From: CAYLHS01 sp964594235
GTDB taxonomy: Bacteria; Actinomycetota; Acidimicrobiia; Spongiisociales; UBA4744
DNA: 5,238 nt
NCBI GenBank assembly: GCA_964594235.1
Contig: CAZQMF010000081.1
Location: forward strand, 1 to 5,238
Direction: 5' to 3'
Positions 1-4,942 of this stretch are shown one piece after another. The notes under the pieces are model-generated. The model searched no databases, was not told the origin of the DNA, and was given only the letters and a program-made list of their open reading frames with translations. The translations under genes were made by a program, and so were the position numbers. Position 1 is the first letter of the stretch, and each line of letters starts with the position of its first letter.

Positions 1-54
1 ACGAATCCCTGAGCCGTTCTGGATTGCGTAGTACGATTCTTAGGAATGAGGCTC

Positions 55-107
55 GGTACCAGGCACCAGGTACAGCGAGCGGAGCGAGCCTTCGAGGTAC
101 GAGGTAC
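55..107. repeat. Imperfect heptamer tandem repeats
   Basis: Two short blocks of 7-nt units lie downstream of ppa. Bases 55-73 read GGTACCA, GGCACCA, GGTAC. Bases 93-107 read CGAGGTA, CGAGGTA, C. Between them, 74-90 is a GAGC/GCGAGC-rich stretch of similar texture. The units are read directly from the sequence. Short tandem heptamers of this kind resemble in style the STRR repeats known from cyanobacteria, but I claim no homology. A second heptamer block with a different unit lies at 2130-2157. I see no gene in 1-128. Confidence 0.6.
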
Positions 108-126
108 GGGCTCGCTTCGCGAGCCC
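108..126 (-). terminator. Hairpin just after ppa, possible terminator
   Basis: The arms GGGCTCGC and GCGAGCCC form a perfect 8-bp stem around a 3-nt loop (TTC on the plus strand). It begins two bases past the ppa stop codon, where a transcription terminator would lie. No T-run follows on the minus strand, so it is not a classical intrinsic terminator. It may act as a U-less terminator, protect the mRNA 3' end, or be one more member of the window's GC-rich palindromes. Confidence 0.4.
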
Positions 127-128
127 CT

Positions 129-608
129 TCACCCCTTGTAGGCGTCCCGTGCGGCCTGAATGATCTCGAGGGTCTCCTCGATACCGAACCAGCCCAGAGC
201 AGCCGTCTTCTTCTCCTCGAGGGTCTTGTAGACGGTGAAGAAGTGTTCGATCTCGGCGAGCATGTGCTTGGGGAGGTCGTCGAGGGACTGTACTTCGCCC
301 CAGACCGGTTCGCGAACGGGCACCGCCATCACCTTGTGGTCGGGATGCCCCTGGTCCTCCATGAGAAACAGGCCGATGGGACGGACACGGATATGACAGC
401 CGGGGAACGTCGGCTCGGACACCAGCGCCATCGCGTCGAGCGGATCGCCGTCCTCGGCGAGCGTGTCGGGGATGAAGCCGTAGTCGGCCGGGTATCGGGT
501 GGCGGTGAACAGCGTCCGGTCGAGGTAGATGTCGCCGGTTTCGTGGTCGACCTCGTACTTGTTGCGGCTCCCCTTGGGGATCTCGACGATCATCGTGAAC
601 TCTTCCAT
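129..608 (-). CDS. ppa: Inorganic pyrophosphatase, family I
   Basis: This soluble cytoplasmic enzyme hydrolyses pyrophosphate to two phosphates, which pulls biosynthetic reactions such as tRNA charging and nucleic acid synthesis forward. From the ATG at 608 it is 159 residues, normal for compact bacterial family I enzymes. The family signature DGDPLDA is at residues 53-59, giving the three metal-binding aspartates D53, D55 and D58. A second cluster has D85, D90 and K92, matching the E. coli D97/D102/K104 pattern, and Y127-K128 matches the later YK pair. The N-terminal EIPKGSRNKYE stretch (9-19) is also typical. The frame stays open to a TTG at 620, but that codon lies immediately beside AGGAGG, the Shine-Dalgarno sequence, so the ATG at 608 is chosen. 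The gene diverges from the redox operon, and the upstream region carries a large palindrome that could affect its promoter. Nothing looks damaged. Confidence 0.96.
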   Translation of the reverse strand: MEEFTMIVEIPKGSRNKYEVDHETGDIYLDRTLFTATRYPADYGFIPDTLAEDGDPLDAMALVSEPTFPGCHIRVRPIGLFLMEDQGHPDHKVMAVPVREPVWGEVQSLDDLPKHMLAEIEHFFTVYKTLEEKKTAALGWFGIEETLEIIQAARDAYKG

Positions 609-611
609 GGG

Positions 612-617
612 CCTCCT
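612..617 (-). promoter_or_regulatory. Shine-Dalgarno of ppa (AGGAGG)
   Basis: A full AGGAGG lies three bases before the ATG at 608. The spacing is short, but the next in-frame ATG (593) is 18 bases away, which is too far, and the upstream TTG (620) abuts the motif itself. It therefore fixes the start at 608. Confidence 0.7.
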
Positions 618-631
618 CAACGGTCATCGCA

Positions 632-637
632 AGGCTA
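632..637 (-). promoter_or_regulatory. Candidate -10 element for ppa
   Basis: On the minus strand the hexamer TAGCCT fits the loose actinobacterial TAnnnT pattern and would start a leader of roughly 15-20 bases containing the AGGAGG. A -35 box at normal spacing would fall near 655-660, inside the left arm of the palindrome at 654-708, and does not match TTGACA. The pattern is weak, so this is only a candidate. Confidence 0.25.
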
Positions 638-653
638 CCCCCCCACACCAAAA

Positions 654-708
654 CCCGTTCTGGCGTGAGATAGCTGCACTATGGCCAGCTATCTCACGCC
701 AGAACGGG
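654..708. repeat. Perfect 23-bp inverted repeat, 9-nt loop
   Basis: Bases 654-676 (beginning CCCGTTCTGGCG, ending GATAGCTG) are exactly complementary in reverse to 686-708. The loop 677-685 is CACTATGGC. It lies in the 145-bp gap between the divergent ppa and MauE-like genes, outside both coding regions. A perfect stem this long is well beyond chance for a gap of this size. It could be a dispersed extragenic palindrome, a bidirectional transcription barrier, a small structured RNA, or a binding site for a dimeric regulator covering the ppa -35 region. The sequence alone does not decide between these. Confidence 0.9.
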
Positions 709-737
709 GAGGGGGCCGGTGGTCGCTGCACCTCCGC

Positions 738-743
738 TAGCCT
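738..743 (+). promoter_or_regulatory. Candidate -10 for redox operon, possibly leaderless
   Basis: TAGCCT, the same hexamer as the candidate ppa -10, ends ten bases before the ATG at 754. Transcription starting 6-8 bases downstream would begin almost at the start codon. No Shine-Dalgarno is visible before 754 (the stretch is CCTCCTCCC, the opposite strand of a purine-rich site), which fits leaderless translation, common in actinobacteria. The hexamer carries little information, so confidence is low. Confidence 0.25.
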
Positions 744-753
744 CCTCCCAGCG

Positions 754-1281
754 ATGATGAACACCGAACGGACCCAGTGGCTCTCTACGGTCGTGCGCGT
801 GGCACTCGCCGGGATCATGCTGTGGGCAGGACTCGCCAAACTCCTCGAACCTGACCAGGCGCTTCGCGCCGTGCAGGCATACCGGATCTTCTCCTCCTCG
901 ATCGACGACATCGTCGCCATCGGCCTGCCGATCGTCGAGATCACAGTCGGCGTACTCCTGCTCCTCGGCCTGGGGACGAGGTTCGCCGCGTGGGTGACCG
1001 CCGGGTTGATGGTTCTGTTCATTGCCGGTGTCGCGTCGGCGTGGATTCGTGGCTTGTCGATCGACTGTGGTTGCTTCGGCGGAGGCGGCGATGTTCCGTC
1101 GGCCGGGCGGGTCGGACGCTACCTGACCGAGATCGGTCGCGACCTCGTGTTCATGGCACTCGCGGTCTGGCTGATCCGCTTCCCGTCGAGCCGCCTGTCT
1201 CTCGACCGGCTCACCGACGACATAGCCGTCGAGATCGGCGAGGATGTCACCAACCCCGACGAGACAGACGAGAGCTCATGA
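754..1281 (+). CDS. MauE/DoxX-family redox membrane protein
   Basis: This is a 175-residue integral membrane protein with four hydrophobic segments, at about residues 10-30, 52-73, 77-97 and 127-142. Between the third and fourth lies DCGCFG (104-109), whose cysteines C105 and C107 are the hallmark of MauE-like and related DoxX proteins. MauE supports disulfide formation during methylamine dehydrogenase maturation in methylotrophs. DoxX relatives occur in membrane oxidoreductase complexes, such as the SodA-DoxX-SseA complex of mycobacteria. If the N-terminus is inside, the CGC loop faces outwards. The gene overlaps the next one by ATGA, and that gene encodes a DsbA-like protein, so I infer that this protein exchanges electrons with it. 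The start is ATG 754 or the adjacent ATG 757. The frame is open further upstream, but only through the palindrome, with no plausible start. No methylamine dehydrogenase genes are in the window. Confidence 0.85.
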   Translation: MMNTERTQWLSTVVRVALAGIMLWAGLAKLLEPDQALRAVQAYRIFSSSIDDIVAIGLPIVEITVGVLLLLGLGTRFAAWVTAGLMVLFIAGVASAWIRGLSIDCGCFGGGGDVPSAGRVGRYLTEIGRDLVFMALAVWLIRFPSSRLSLDRLTDDIAVEIGEDVTNPDETDESS

Positions 1282-2003
1282 CCAAACAAGACGACAAGAA
1301 GGCCCGTCAGGCCGCTGCCCAACAAGCGGCGAGGCGACGAACCCGAGTCATCATGATCCTCGCGGTCTTCGCGGTGGTCGTCATCGCAGGCGTCGCCGTA
1401 TGGGCGGCGAAACGCCCCCAGTCGAACCCGTCAGCCGCTATGCCCGCCGGTGTGAACAGTGACGGTGGGGTGCCGGTCGGGACGGCGGCCTCGCCGATCG
1501 TCGATGTGTTCGAAGATTTCCAGTGCCCGATCTGCAAGGGATTCGAGGACAACGTCGCCCCAACGCTCGACCAGATGGTCGAAGCCGGACAGATCAAACA
1601 GGTGTACCACATCATGTCGTTCCTCGACATCAACTTGAAGAACGACTCGTCCAAACGCGCTGCCAACGCAGCGGGGTGCGCCCAGGACCAGGGGTTGTTC
1701 TTCGAGTATCACAACGAGGTATTCGCCAACCAGCCGGCGACCGAAGGGGCCGGCTACACCGATGACCAGCTCATCCAGTTCGCCGAGACCGTGGGAATCC
1801 CCGACATGAACCGCTTCAAACAGTGCGTCGCTAACGACACGTTCGGGAACTGGGTGACCCAGATGGAGATCAATTCGGAGAACCGCCAGGTGACGGGCAC
1901 TCCGACGCTGATGGTCAACGGCAAAGTCGTCGACTGGAGCCAGGCATCCACGTGGAACGGCGTCCTGACGGCAGTGCAGGAAGCGATCGCTGCCGCCAAG
2001 TAG
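1278..2003 (+). CDS. Membrane-anchored DsbA-like thiol-disulfide oxidoreductase
   Basis: This 241-residue protein has a short basic cytoplasmic tail (1-22), one membrane helix (about 23-43), a Pro/Ser/Gly linker and an extracytoplasmic thioredoxin-fold domain from about residue 65. The active site is CPIC (C83, C86) inside FEDFQCPICKGFE, the usual layout of actinobacterial DsbA proteins. The cis-proline loop is GTPT, with P209. Two further cysteines, C134 in the helical insert and C183 after it, probably form the structural disulfide also seen in mycobacterial DsbA. It should introduce or rearrange disulfides in exported proteins. Its ATG overlaps the stop of the MauE-like gene (ATGA), so translation is probably coupled. 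That upstream protein may reoxidise or reduce it in place of VKOR or DsbB, neither of which is seen here. The family is clear, but the direction of electron flow is not. Confidence 0.9.
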   Translation: MTKQDDKKARQAAAQQAARRRTRVIMILAVFAVVVIAGVAVWAAKRPQSNPSAAMPAGVNSDGGVPVGTAASPIVDVFEDFQCPICKGFEDNVAPTLDQMVEAGQIKQVYHIMSFLDINLKNDSSKRAANAAGCAQDQGLFFEYHNEVFANQPATEGAGYTDDQLIQFAETVGIPDMNRFKQCVANDTFGNWVTQMEINSENRQVTGTPTLMVNGKVVDWSQASTWNGVLTAVQEAIAAAK

Positions 2004-2034
2004 GGGCTTCGCTGGTGGGAACCACCCCCTCCGG

Positions 2035-2072
2035 CTCCCCCCAACGCTCAGCCGAGGCTTCGCTGGGGGGAG
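2035..2072. repeat. Inverted repeat, 11 of 12 bp
   Basis: CTCCCCCCAACG (2035-2046) pairs with CGCTGGGGGGAG (2061-2072) with one A-C mismatch and a 14-nt loop. It lies about 30 bases after the DsbA-like stop, so it may help terminate the redox operon, although no T-run follows. Confidence 0.55.
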
Positions 2073-2084
2073 AGATCCACTCGC

Positions 2085-2110
2085 TTGTCTCTCGCGAGGG
2101 GAGGAGACAA
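2085..2110. repeat. Hairpin with 7-bp stem
   Basis: TTGTCTC (2085-2091) and GAGACAA (2104-2110) are perfect inverted copies around a 12-nt loop that itself contains the palindrome TCGCGA. There is no T-run on either strand and no known function. Confidence 0.5.
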
Positions 2111-2129
2111 AAGGCGGGCTTCGCCCCGG

Positions 2130-2157
2130 CAGCTCTCAGCCGACAGCCAACAGCTGA
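2130..2157. repeat. Four imperfect heptamers, CAGCYNA type
   Basis: The units read CAGCTCT, CAGCCGA, CAGCCAA and CAGCTGA, directly in tandem. The period of seven matches the blocks near 55-107, although the unit is different. Confidence 0.6.
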
Positions 2158-2288
2158 CGGCCAGAACGCGAGCCTGCGTGGTCGGCGCTGATGGCAGTCG
2201 CCAACCAGAGACTGAAGCGAGCACAGCGAGCTGTTGGTCCAAGAGCCCCCGGTGCGACGTGCTGGGCGAAGCACAACGCACGAAGCAC

Positions 2289-2305
2289 GGCCCGTCGGAC
2301 GGGCC
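2289..2305 (-). terminator. Hairpin after the ADC-like gene
   Basis: GGCCCGT and ACGGGCC form a perfect 7-bp stem with loop CGG, 11 bases past the stop of the ADC-like gene. The position suits a terminator, but no T-run follows on the minus strand. Confidence 0.4.
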
Positions 2306-2316
2306 AGATGACCCGG

Positions 2317-3033
2317 CTACGCCAAACCGACCGACGCGTTGCCGACCATCACGTACTCGGCCGCCACCCGCCCATGTCTGAGGACCACCGCCCCCTGGGT
2401 TGTCTCGAAGAAGCCGGTCGAGGCGGGCTCGAGGAGCCTGGCCCATGGGAGGTCGGGATCAGCCGTGATAGTCAGCTCGCCCTTGAATCGGGTCGAAGTC
2501 GCGGGTTCGAGTGTCTCTACGGTGGTCGCGATCACCTTCGGGCCTCGAAGCGGCGGTGACAGGTTGAGCATGGGGGCGCCGTAGTACTGGGTTCGCGGAT
2601 CTCGGAACCCCTCGTCGATAGGAACGAGATTGGTCACCGCGAGACGGAGCAACGTCTGGTCCCCCTTGCACGCGATCCCGACCCAGCCGTCGTCGTTCTC
2701 GGTGAGTGTGATCTCTGCCATCTCTTTCGGGAAGCCGCGCAGACGACCCCCGATCCTCGCGACTTGCCCGGTGACCGGCATCATCAGTGGGTACCAGCCT
2801 TCCATGACGCCATGACGAACCGACACGAAGACGCTGGCCTCCAGATACGGCGTGAGCGGCCACGGTGAAACACGGTCGAAACCGACCACGTACACCTGGA
2901 CCCTCGGCGACGACGAAGGCTTGAAGTGTGGCGTGATCGCATCCAGGTAGGCGTCACGATCGGACGGCTCGAACACCCCGAAGATCGAGTGGTTGGCAAG
3001 AAAGAGCCCGGTGGGATGGAAACCGTGAGACAT
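2317..3033 (-). CDS. Acetoacetate decarboxylase-like protein
   Basis: This 238-residue protein has the length and fold signature of the acetoacetate decarboxylase (ADC) superfamily. ADC removes CO2 from acetoacetate through a lysine Schiff base. Here GRLRGFPKEMAEI (97-109) matches the family GYPKK region, so K103 is the probable Schiff-base lysine (C. acetobutylicum K115). The following residue, which is the pKa-lowering K116 in true ADC, is Glu104. YLEAS (63-67) probably supplies the active-site glutamate E65. The Lys-to-Glu change argues against calling it a genuine acetoacetate decarboxylase. ADC-like proteins also include aldolase/dehydratase types and uncharacterised members. The ATG at 3033 has a GAGAGGA Shine-Dalgarno at 3041-3047, seven bases upstream. 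Downstream comes the hairpin at 2289-2305, and upstream a nitroreductase remnant that may once have shared its transcript. The substrate is unknown. Confidence 0.8.
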   Translation of the reverse strand: MSHGFHPTGLFLANHSIFGVFEPSDRDAYLDAITPHFKPSSSPRVQVYVVGFDRVSPWPLTPYLEASVFVSVRHGVMEGWYPLMMPVTGQVARIGGRLRGFPKEMAEITLTENDDGWVGIACKGDQTLLRLAVTNLVPIDEGFRDPRTQYYGAPMLNLSPPLRGPKVIATTVETLEPATSTRFKGELTITADPDLPWARLLEPASTGFFETTQGAVVLRHGRVAAEYVMVGNASVGLA

Positions 3034-3097
3034 GGTCGACTCCTCTCTGTCCCCAGCCTACGCCCACGGACATCAAGTCCGAGGTGCTCTCCACACG

Positions 3098-3288
3098 TCA
3101 GATGCCGGCCGCACGTTTGACATCACGATCACGGACAACGACGAACGACCGACCCTGAGCGTTGCTGGCACTCCGGGCGCGAACCGGAGAATCGATCAGT
3201 TCGTCGAGGTTTCCTGGGGCACGTCACGAGGCTCGTGCCGTCGCATCGCCCGGCACGTCCGCATCACCTCGAACAGGTCCGTGGTCAT
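3098..3288 (-). pseudogene. Nitroreductase-family remnant, frameshifted and truncated
   Basis: From ATG 3288, preceded by the Shine-Dalgarno AGAGAGG with a 5-nt gap, the frame reads MTTDLFEVMRTCRAMRRHEP and on to PQET before a stop at 3196-3198. This is the classic N-terminus of FMN-dependent nitroreductases, including the RAMRR stretch. From about 3208 the homology resumes in the neighbouring frame as LDELIDSPVRARSASNAQG, then RSFVVVRDRDVKRA, ending at a stop at 3098-3100. SASNAQG followed by FVVVRD is the family's FMN-proximal segment. Restoring one base near 3209 joins the two parts without a gap. Only about 65 of the usual 200 or so residues remain. The C-terminal half is absent and the ADC-like gene begins soon after. 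Because the body of the gene is missing, this is real decay and not simply a read error. No functional enzyme can be expected. Confidence 0.8.
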
Positions 3289-3378
3289 GGTGACCTCTCT
3301 CTGCGGTCTCCACAACGTGTCGCAGGATCGATGGTGCCAAGGGGGTAAACGGCCGGACTGCGTTTCAGGCGCGGCTTT

Positions 3379-4653
3379 CTAGAGCAGGCTTCGACGTCTC
3401 CGCGACGAGCGGCGGATGATCCGTCTCGGCGGACTCGGAGCGAGTTCTGCGGGCGGTTCCCACGACGCCAGGTCGTCGAGGCGGTCATCGTTGGAGAACA
3501 TCTTCACGATCGGTTCGAGAAGGCCCGACTCGTTTTGGATGGTGCGCACCGCTTTGAGCTGATCCCACTCGACGAACGTGACGACAAGGCCGGCTTCACC
3601 GGCTCTGGCGGTACGACCGGACCTGTGCAGATAGGTCCTCGAGTTCTCGGGCGGGTCGTAGTGGATGACCACATCGACACCATCGACGTCGAGGCCCCTG
3701 GCCGCGACGTTCGTGGCGACGAGTACCGGTGAGCTTCCATCCGAGAAACGACCGAGGGCCTGTTCCCGCTTTCGCTGGGGTAGGTCGCCGTGGATCGGCA
3801 GTGCCGGGACGCCGAGCGCCGCCAGGTCTTTGGCCGTCCGGTCGCATGCCCGTTTGGTGGCCACGAACACGAGTACGCGACCGGTGGAACCGGCTATGCG
3901 TGCGGCAACCTTCGCCTTGTCCATACGGTGGACCTGGAGAAACAGATGGCGGGATGTGTCGACGGTCCTCGTCTCCGACTCGACCCTGTGAGTAACGACG
4001 TCGTTCATGTACAGGTCGACGAGTTGGGAGACCCGGCCGTCGAGTGTGGCCGAGAACAACATCGTGTGGTGGTCCACCTCGAGCTGGCGAAGCAGGTGGT
4101 GGACCTGCGGAAGGAAGCCGAGGTCGGCCATTTCGTCGGCTTCGTCGATCACGACGGTCTCGATCGCCCGCAGCGACACGGTCCCTCGTTCGGCCAGGTC
4201 GATGAGCCGGCCAGGCGTGGCAACAACGACTTCTGTGCCGCGGGCCAACGCGTTGATCTGACGGCCCATGGGTGCGCCGCCGTACACGGCGGTGACGGTG
4301 AAGCCCCGCCGTTCGGCGAACGGCTGAAGTGTTTCGGCGACTTGGACACAGAGTTCCCGCGTCGGGACGAGCACCAGCGCGACGGGCTGTTTCGGCTGGG
4401 CGGTATGGAGACGTTCGATGAGGGGAAGTCCGAAGGCGAGGGTCTTTCCCGACCCCGTCTTGGCCTGTCCGCAGATGTCTTTGCCTGCGAAACCGTCTCG
4501 TAGAGCGAGCTTCTGGATGGGGAACGGGGATGTAATGCCCTGTTCGTTGAGCATGGAGACGAAGTCGTCGGCTACGCCGAGATCGGCAAAAGTGGATGTA
4601 TGTGGATGTGCGGCAAGCGCCACGGTACTCCCAGGGAGATTCGAGAGGCTCAT
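3379..4653 (-). CDS. DEAD-box ATP-dependent RNA helicase
   Basis: This cytoplasmic helicase unwinds short RNA duplexes, with roles in ribosome assembly, mRNA turnover or cold adaptation. All motifs are present: F22 and Q47 of the Q motif, AKTGSGKT (64-71), PTREL (97-101), TPGR (146-149), DEAD (170-173), SAT (201-203), VLVFVAT (260-266), ATNVAARGLDV (313-323) and HRSGRTARAG (343-352). The C-terminus is short, about 60 residues past motif VI, and ends in a basic RRIIRRSSRRRRSLL tail likely to bind RNA. It has no DbpA- or CsdA-type RNA-binding domain, so it is closest to the small RhlE-like actinobacterial type, and I give no gene symbol. The ATG at 4653 has almost no Shine-Dalgarno. GTG at 4623 has GGGAG four bases upstream and would give 414 residues, still starting before the Q motif, so the start is uncertain. 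Its 5' leader has a small hairpin. Confidence 0.94.
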   Translation of the reverse strand: MSLSNLPGSTVALAAHPHTSTFADLGVADDFVSMLNEQGITSPFPIQKLALRDGFAGKDICGQAKTGSGKTLAFGLPLIERLHTAQPKQPVALVLVPTRELCVQVAETLQPFAERRGFTVTAVYGGAPMGRQINALARGTEVVVATPGRLIDLAERGTVSLRAIETVVIDEADEMADLGFLPQVHHLLRQLEVDHHTMLFSATLDGRVSQLVDLYMNDVVTHRVESETRTVDTSRHLFLQVHRMDKAKVAARIAGSTGRVLVFVATKRACDRTAKDLAALGVPALPIHGDLPQRKREQALGRFSDGSSPVLVATNVAARGLDVDGVDVVIHYDPPENSRTYLHRSGRTARAGEAGLVVTFVEWDQLKAVRTIQNESGLLEPIVKMFSNDDRLDDLASWEPPAELAPSPPRRIIRRSSRRRRSLL

Positions 4654-4668
4654 CCGCGATGGAGAGCC

Positions 4669-4684
4669 ACCGGAGCTGTCCGGT
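4669..4684 (-). promoter_or_regulatory. Hairpin upstream of the helicase start
   Basis: ACCGGA and TCCGGT form a perfect 6-bp stem with a 4-nt loop, 15 bases before ATG 4653. Just upstream, TCAGCT-T-AGCTGA (4690-4702) is a near-palindrome that contains a weak TAnnnT (-10-like) hexamer on the minus strand. A leader hairpin could affect helicase translation, but nothing in the sequence proves it. Confidence 0.3.
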
Positions 4685-4777
4685 CCTATTCAGCTTAGCT
4701 GAGAGTTGGCGACCCACCAGCGCCCCGGAACGTGCCCGGCTTCACAGTGGCCGGTCGGAGAAGGGGTGGAACGCTGT

Positions 4778-4799
4778 CGGGCACCCTTTCGGGTGCCCG
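4778..4799 (-). terminator. Hairpin with GAAA loop after the small basic gene
   Basis: A perfect 9-bp stem (CGGGCACCC with GGGTGCCCG) closes a 4-nt loop. On the minus-strand RNA that loop is GAAA, a very stable GNRA tetraloop. It begins nine bases after the stop of the 23-residue gene and lies upstream of the helicase. No T-run follows, so it may be a U-less terminator, an attenuator towards the helicase, or an mRNA 3'-end protector. Confidence 0.55.
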
Positions 4800-4807
4800 G
4801 CTCGCTG

Positions 4808-4879
4808 TTACTTCTTGCCCGACTTGGCGGGCTTCTTGGGAGCCTGCGGCTTGCGGACAGGCTTCTTCTTTGCTGGCAC
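4808..4879 (-). CDS. 23-residue Lys/Pro-rich basic protein
   Basis: This very short gene reads GTG then CCA GCA AAG AAG AAG and ends in TAA. The protein begins MPAKKKPVRK, continues PQAPKKPAK and ends SGKK. It has nine Lys, one Arg and five Pro, with no acidic and no aromatic residue. Three things support it as real: a GGAGG five bases before the GTG, a TATGAT hexamer about 65 bases upstream, and a strong hairpin nine bases after the stop. The composition resembles a detached PAKK-type tail, as on mycobacterial HU/HupB or histone H1-like proteins, so binding to nucleic acid or another polyanion is plausible but inferred. The alternative ATG at 4883 opens a different frame, but it directly abuts the Shine-Dalgarno and gives a featureless 62-residue product. 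I know of no established function. Confidence 0.6.
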   Translation of the reverse strand: MPAKKKPVRKPQAPKKPAKSGKK

Positions 4880-4884
4880 GCATC

Positions 4885-4889
4885 CCTCC
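4885..4889 (-). promoter_or_regulatory. Shine-Dalgarno GGAGG that selects the GTG start
   Basis: GGAGG is followed by GATGC and then GTG at 4879, a 5-nt gap. The ATG at 4883 would have only one base of spacing, so the GTG frame is favoured. Confidence 0.6.
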
Positions 4890-4942
4890 GATGGGACACT
4901 CCCGGACGAACCGGTACGTGGTGAATGTTCCCGACGCGCGGC

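Larger units (their letters stand above)
2004..2316. other. Noncoding stretch rich in inverted repeats
   Basis: About 313 bases lie between the convergent ends of the DsbA-like and ADC-like genes. I find no credible gene in any frame. The short open frames here have no ribosome binding site and no recognisable protein. The stretch holds GGTGG/CCACC (2014-2026), the larger inverted repeats at 2035-2072 and 2085-2110, GGGC-TTC-GCCC (2116-2126), heptamers at 2130-2157 and a hairpin at 2289-2305. CCAACAGCT (2147-2155) recurs inverted as AGCTGTTGG (2229-2237). The words GGCTTCGCTGG occur twice, at 2005-2015 and 2056-2066. It probably serves as a shared terminator region and as a site for repeat accumulation. 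Confidence 0.6.

Noticed and set aside
55..107. Possible CRISPR or attachment-site interpretation of the repeats
   Set aside because: The units are only seven bases with no spacers, and there are no cas genes, integrase or tRNA nearby.
24..668. Plus-strand 214-codon frame across ppa
   Set aside because: It is antisense to a clear pyrophosphatase gene and has no recognisable protein of its own.
529..753. Upstream extension of the MauE-like frame
   Set aside because: It would run through the ppa 5' end and the palindrome, and the added residues have no family resemblance. Homology starts at about the ATG at 754.
2085..2559. Overlapping short open frames in the convergent gap on both strands
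   Set aside because: They have no ribosome binding sites, have repeat-derived composition and overlap the ADC-like gene. They look like chance frames in GC-rich DNA.
3032..3382. Plus-strand 116-codon open frame in the gap between the ADC-like and helicase genes
   Set aside because: It runs antisense to the nitroreductase remnant, resembles no family I know and overlaps the ADC-like start. The minus-strand homology explains the DNA better.
3790..4503. Plus-strand 237-codon open frame
   Set aside because: It lies wholly antisense within the DEAD-box helicase gene, whose motifs are all intact. High GC creates long antisense frames.
3596..4717. Minus-strand 373-codon frame overlapping the helicase
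   Set aside because: It is an Arg/Pro-rich shadow in another frame of the helicase gene with no domain signal.
4695..4883. Minus-strand 62-codon frame from ATG 4883
   Set aside because: Its ATG abuts the GGAGG motif, it reads through the GAAA-loop hairpin, and its protein has no pattern. The overlapping GTG frame fits the ribosome binding site better.
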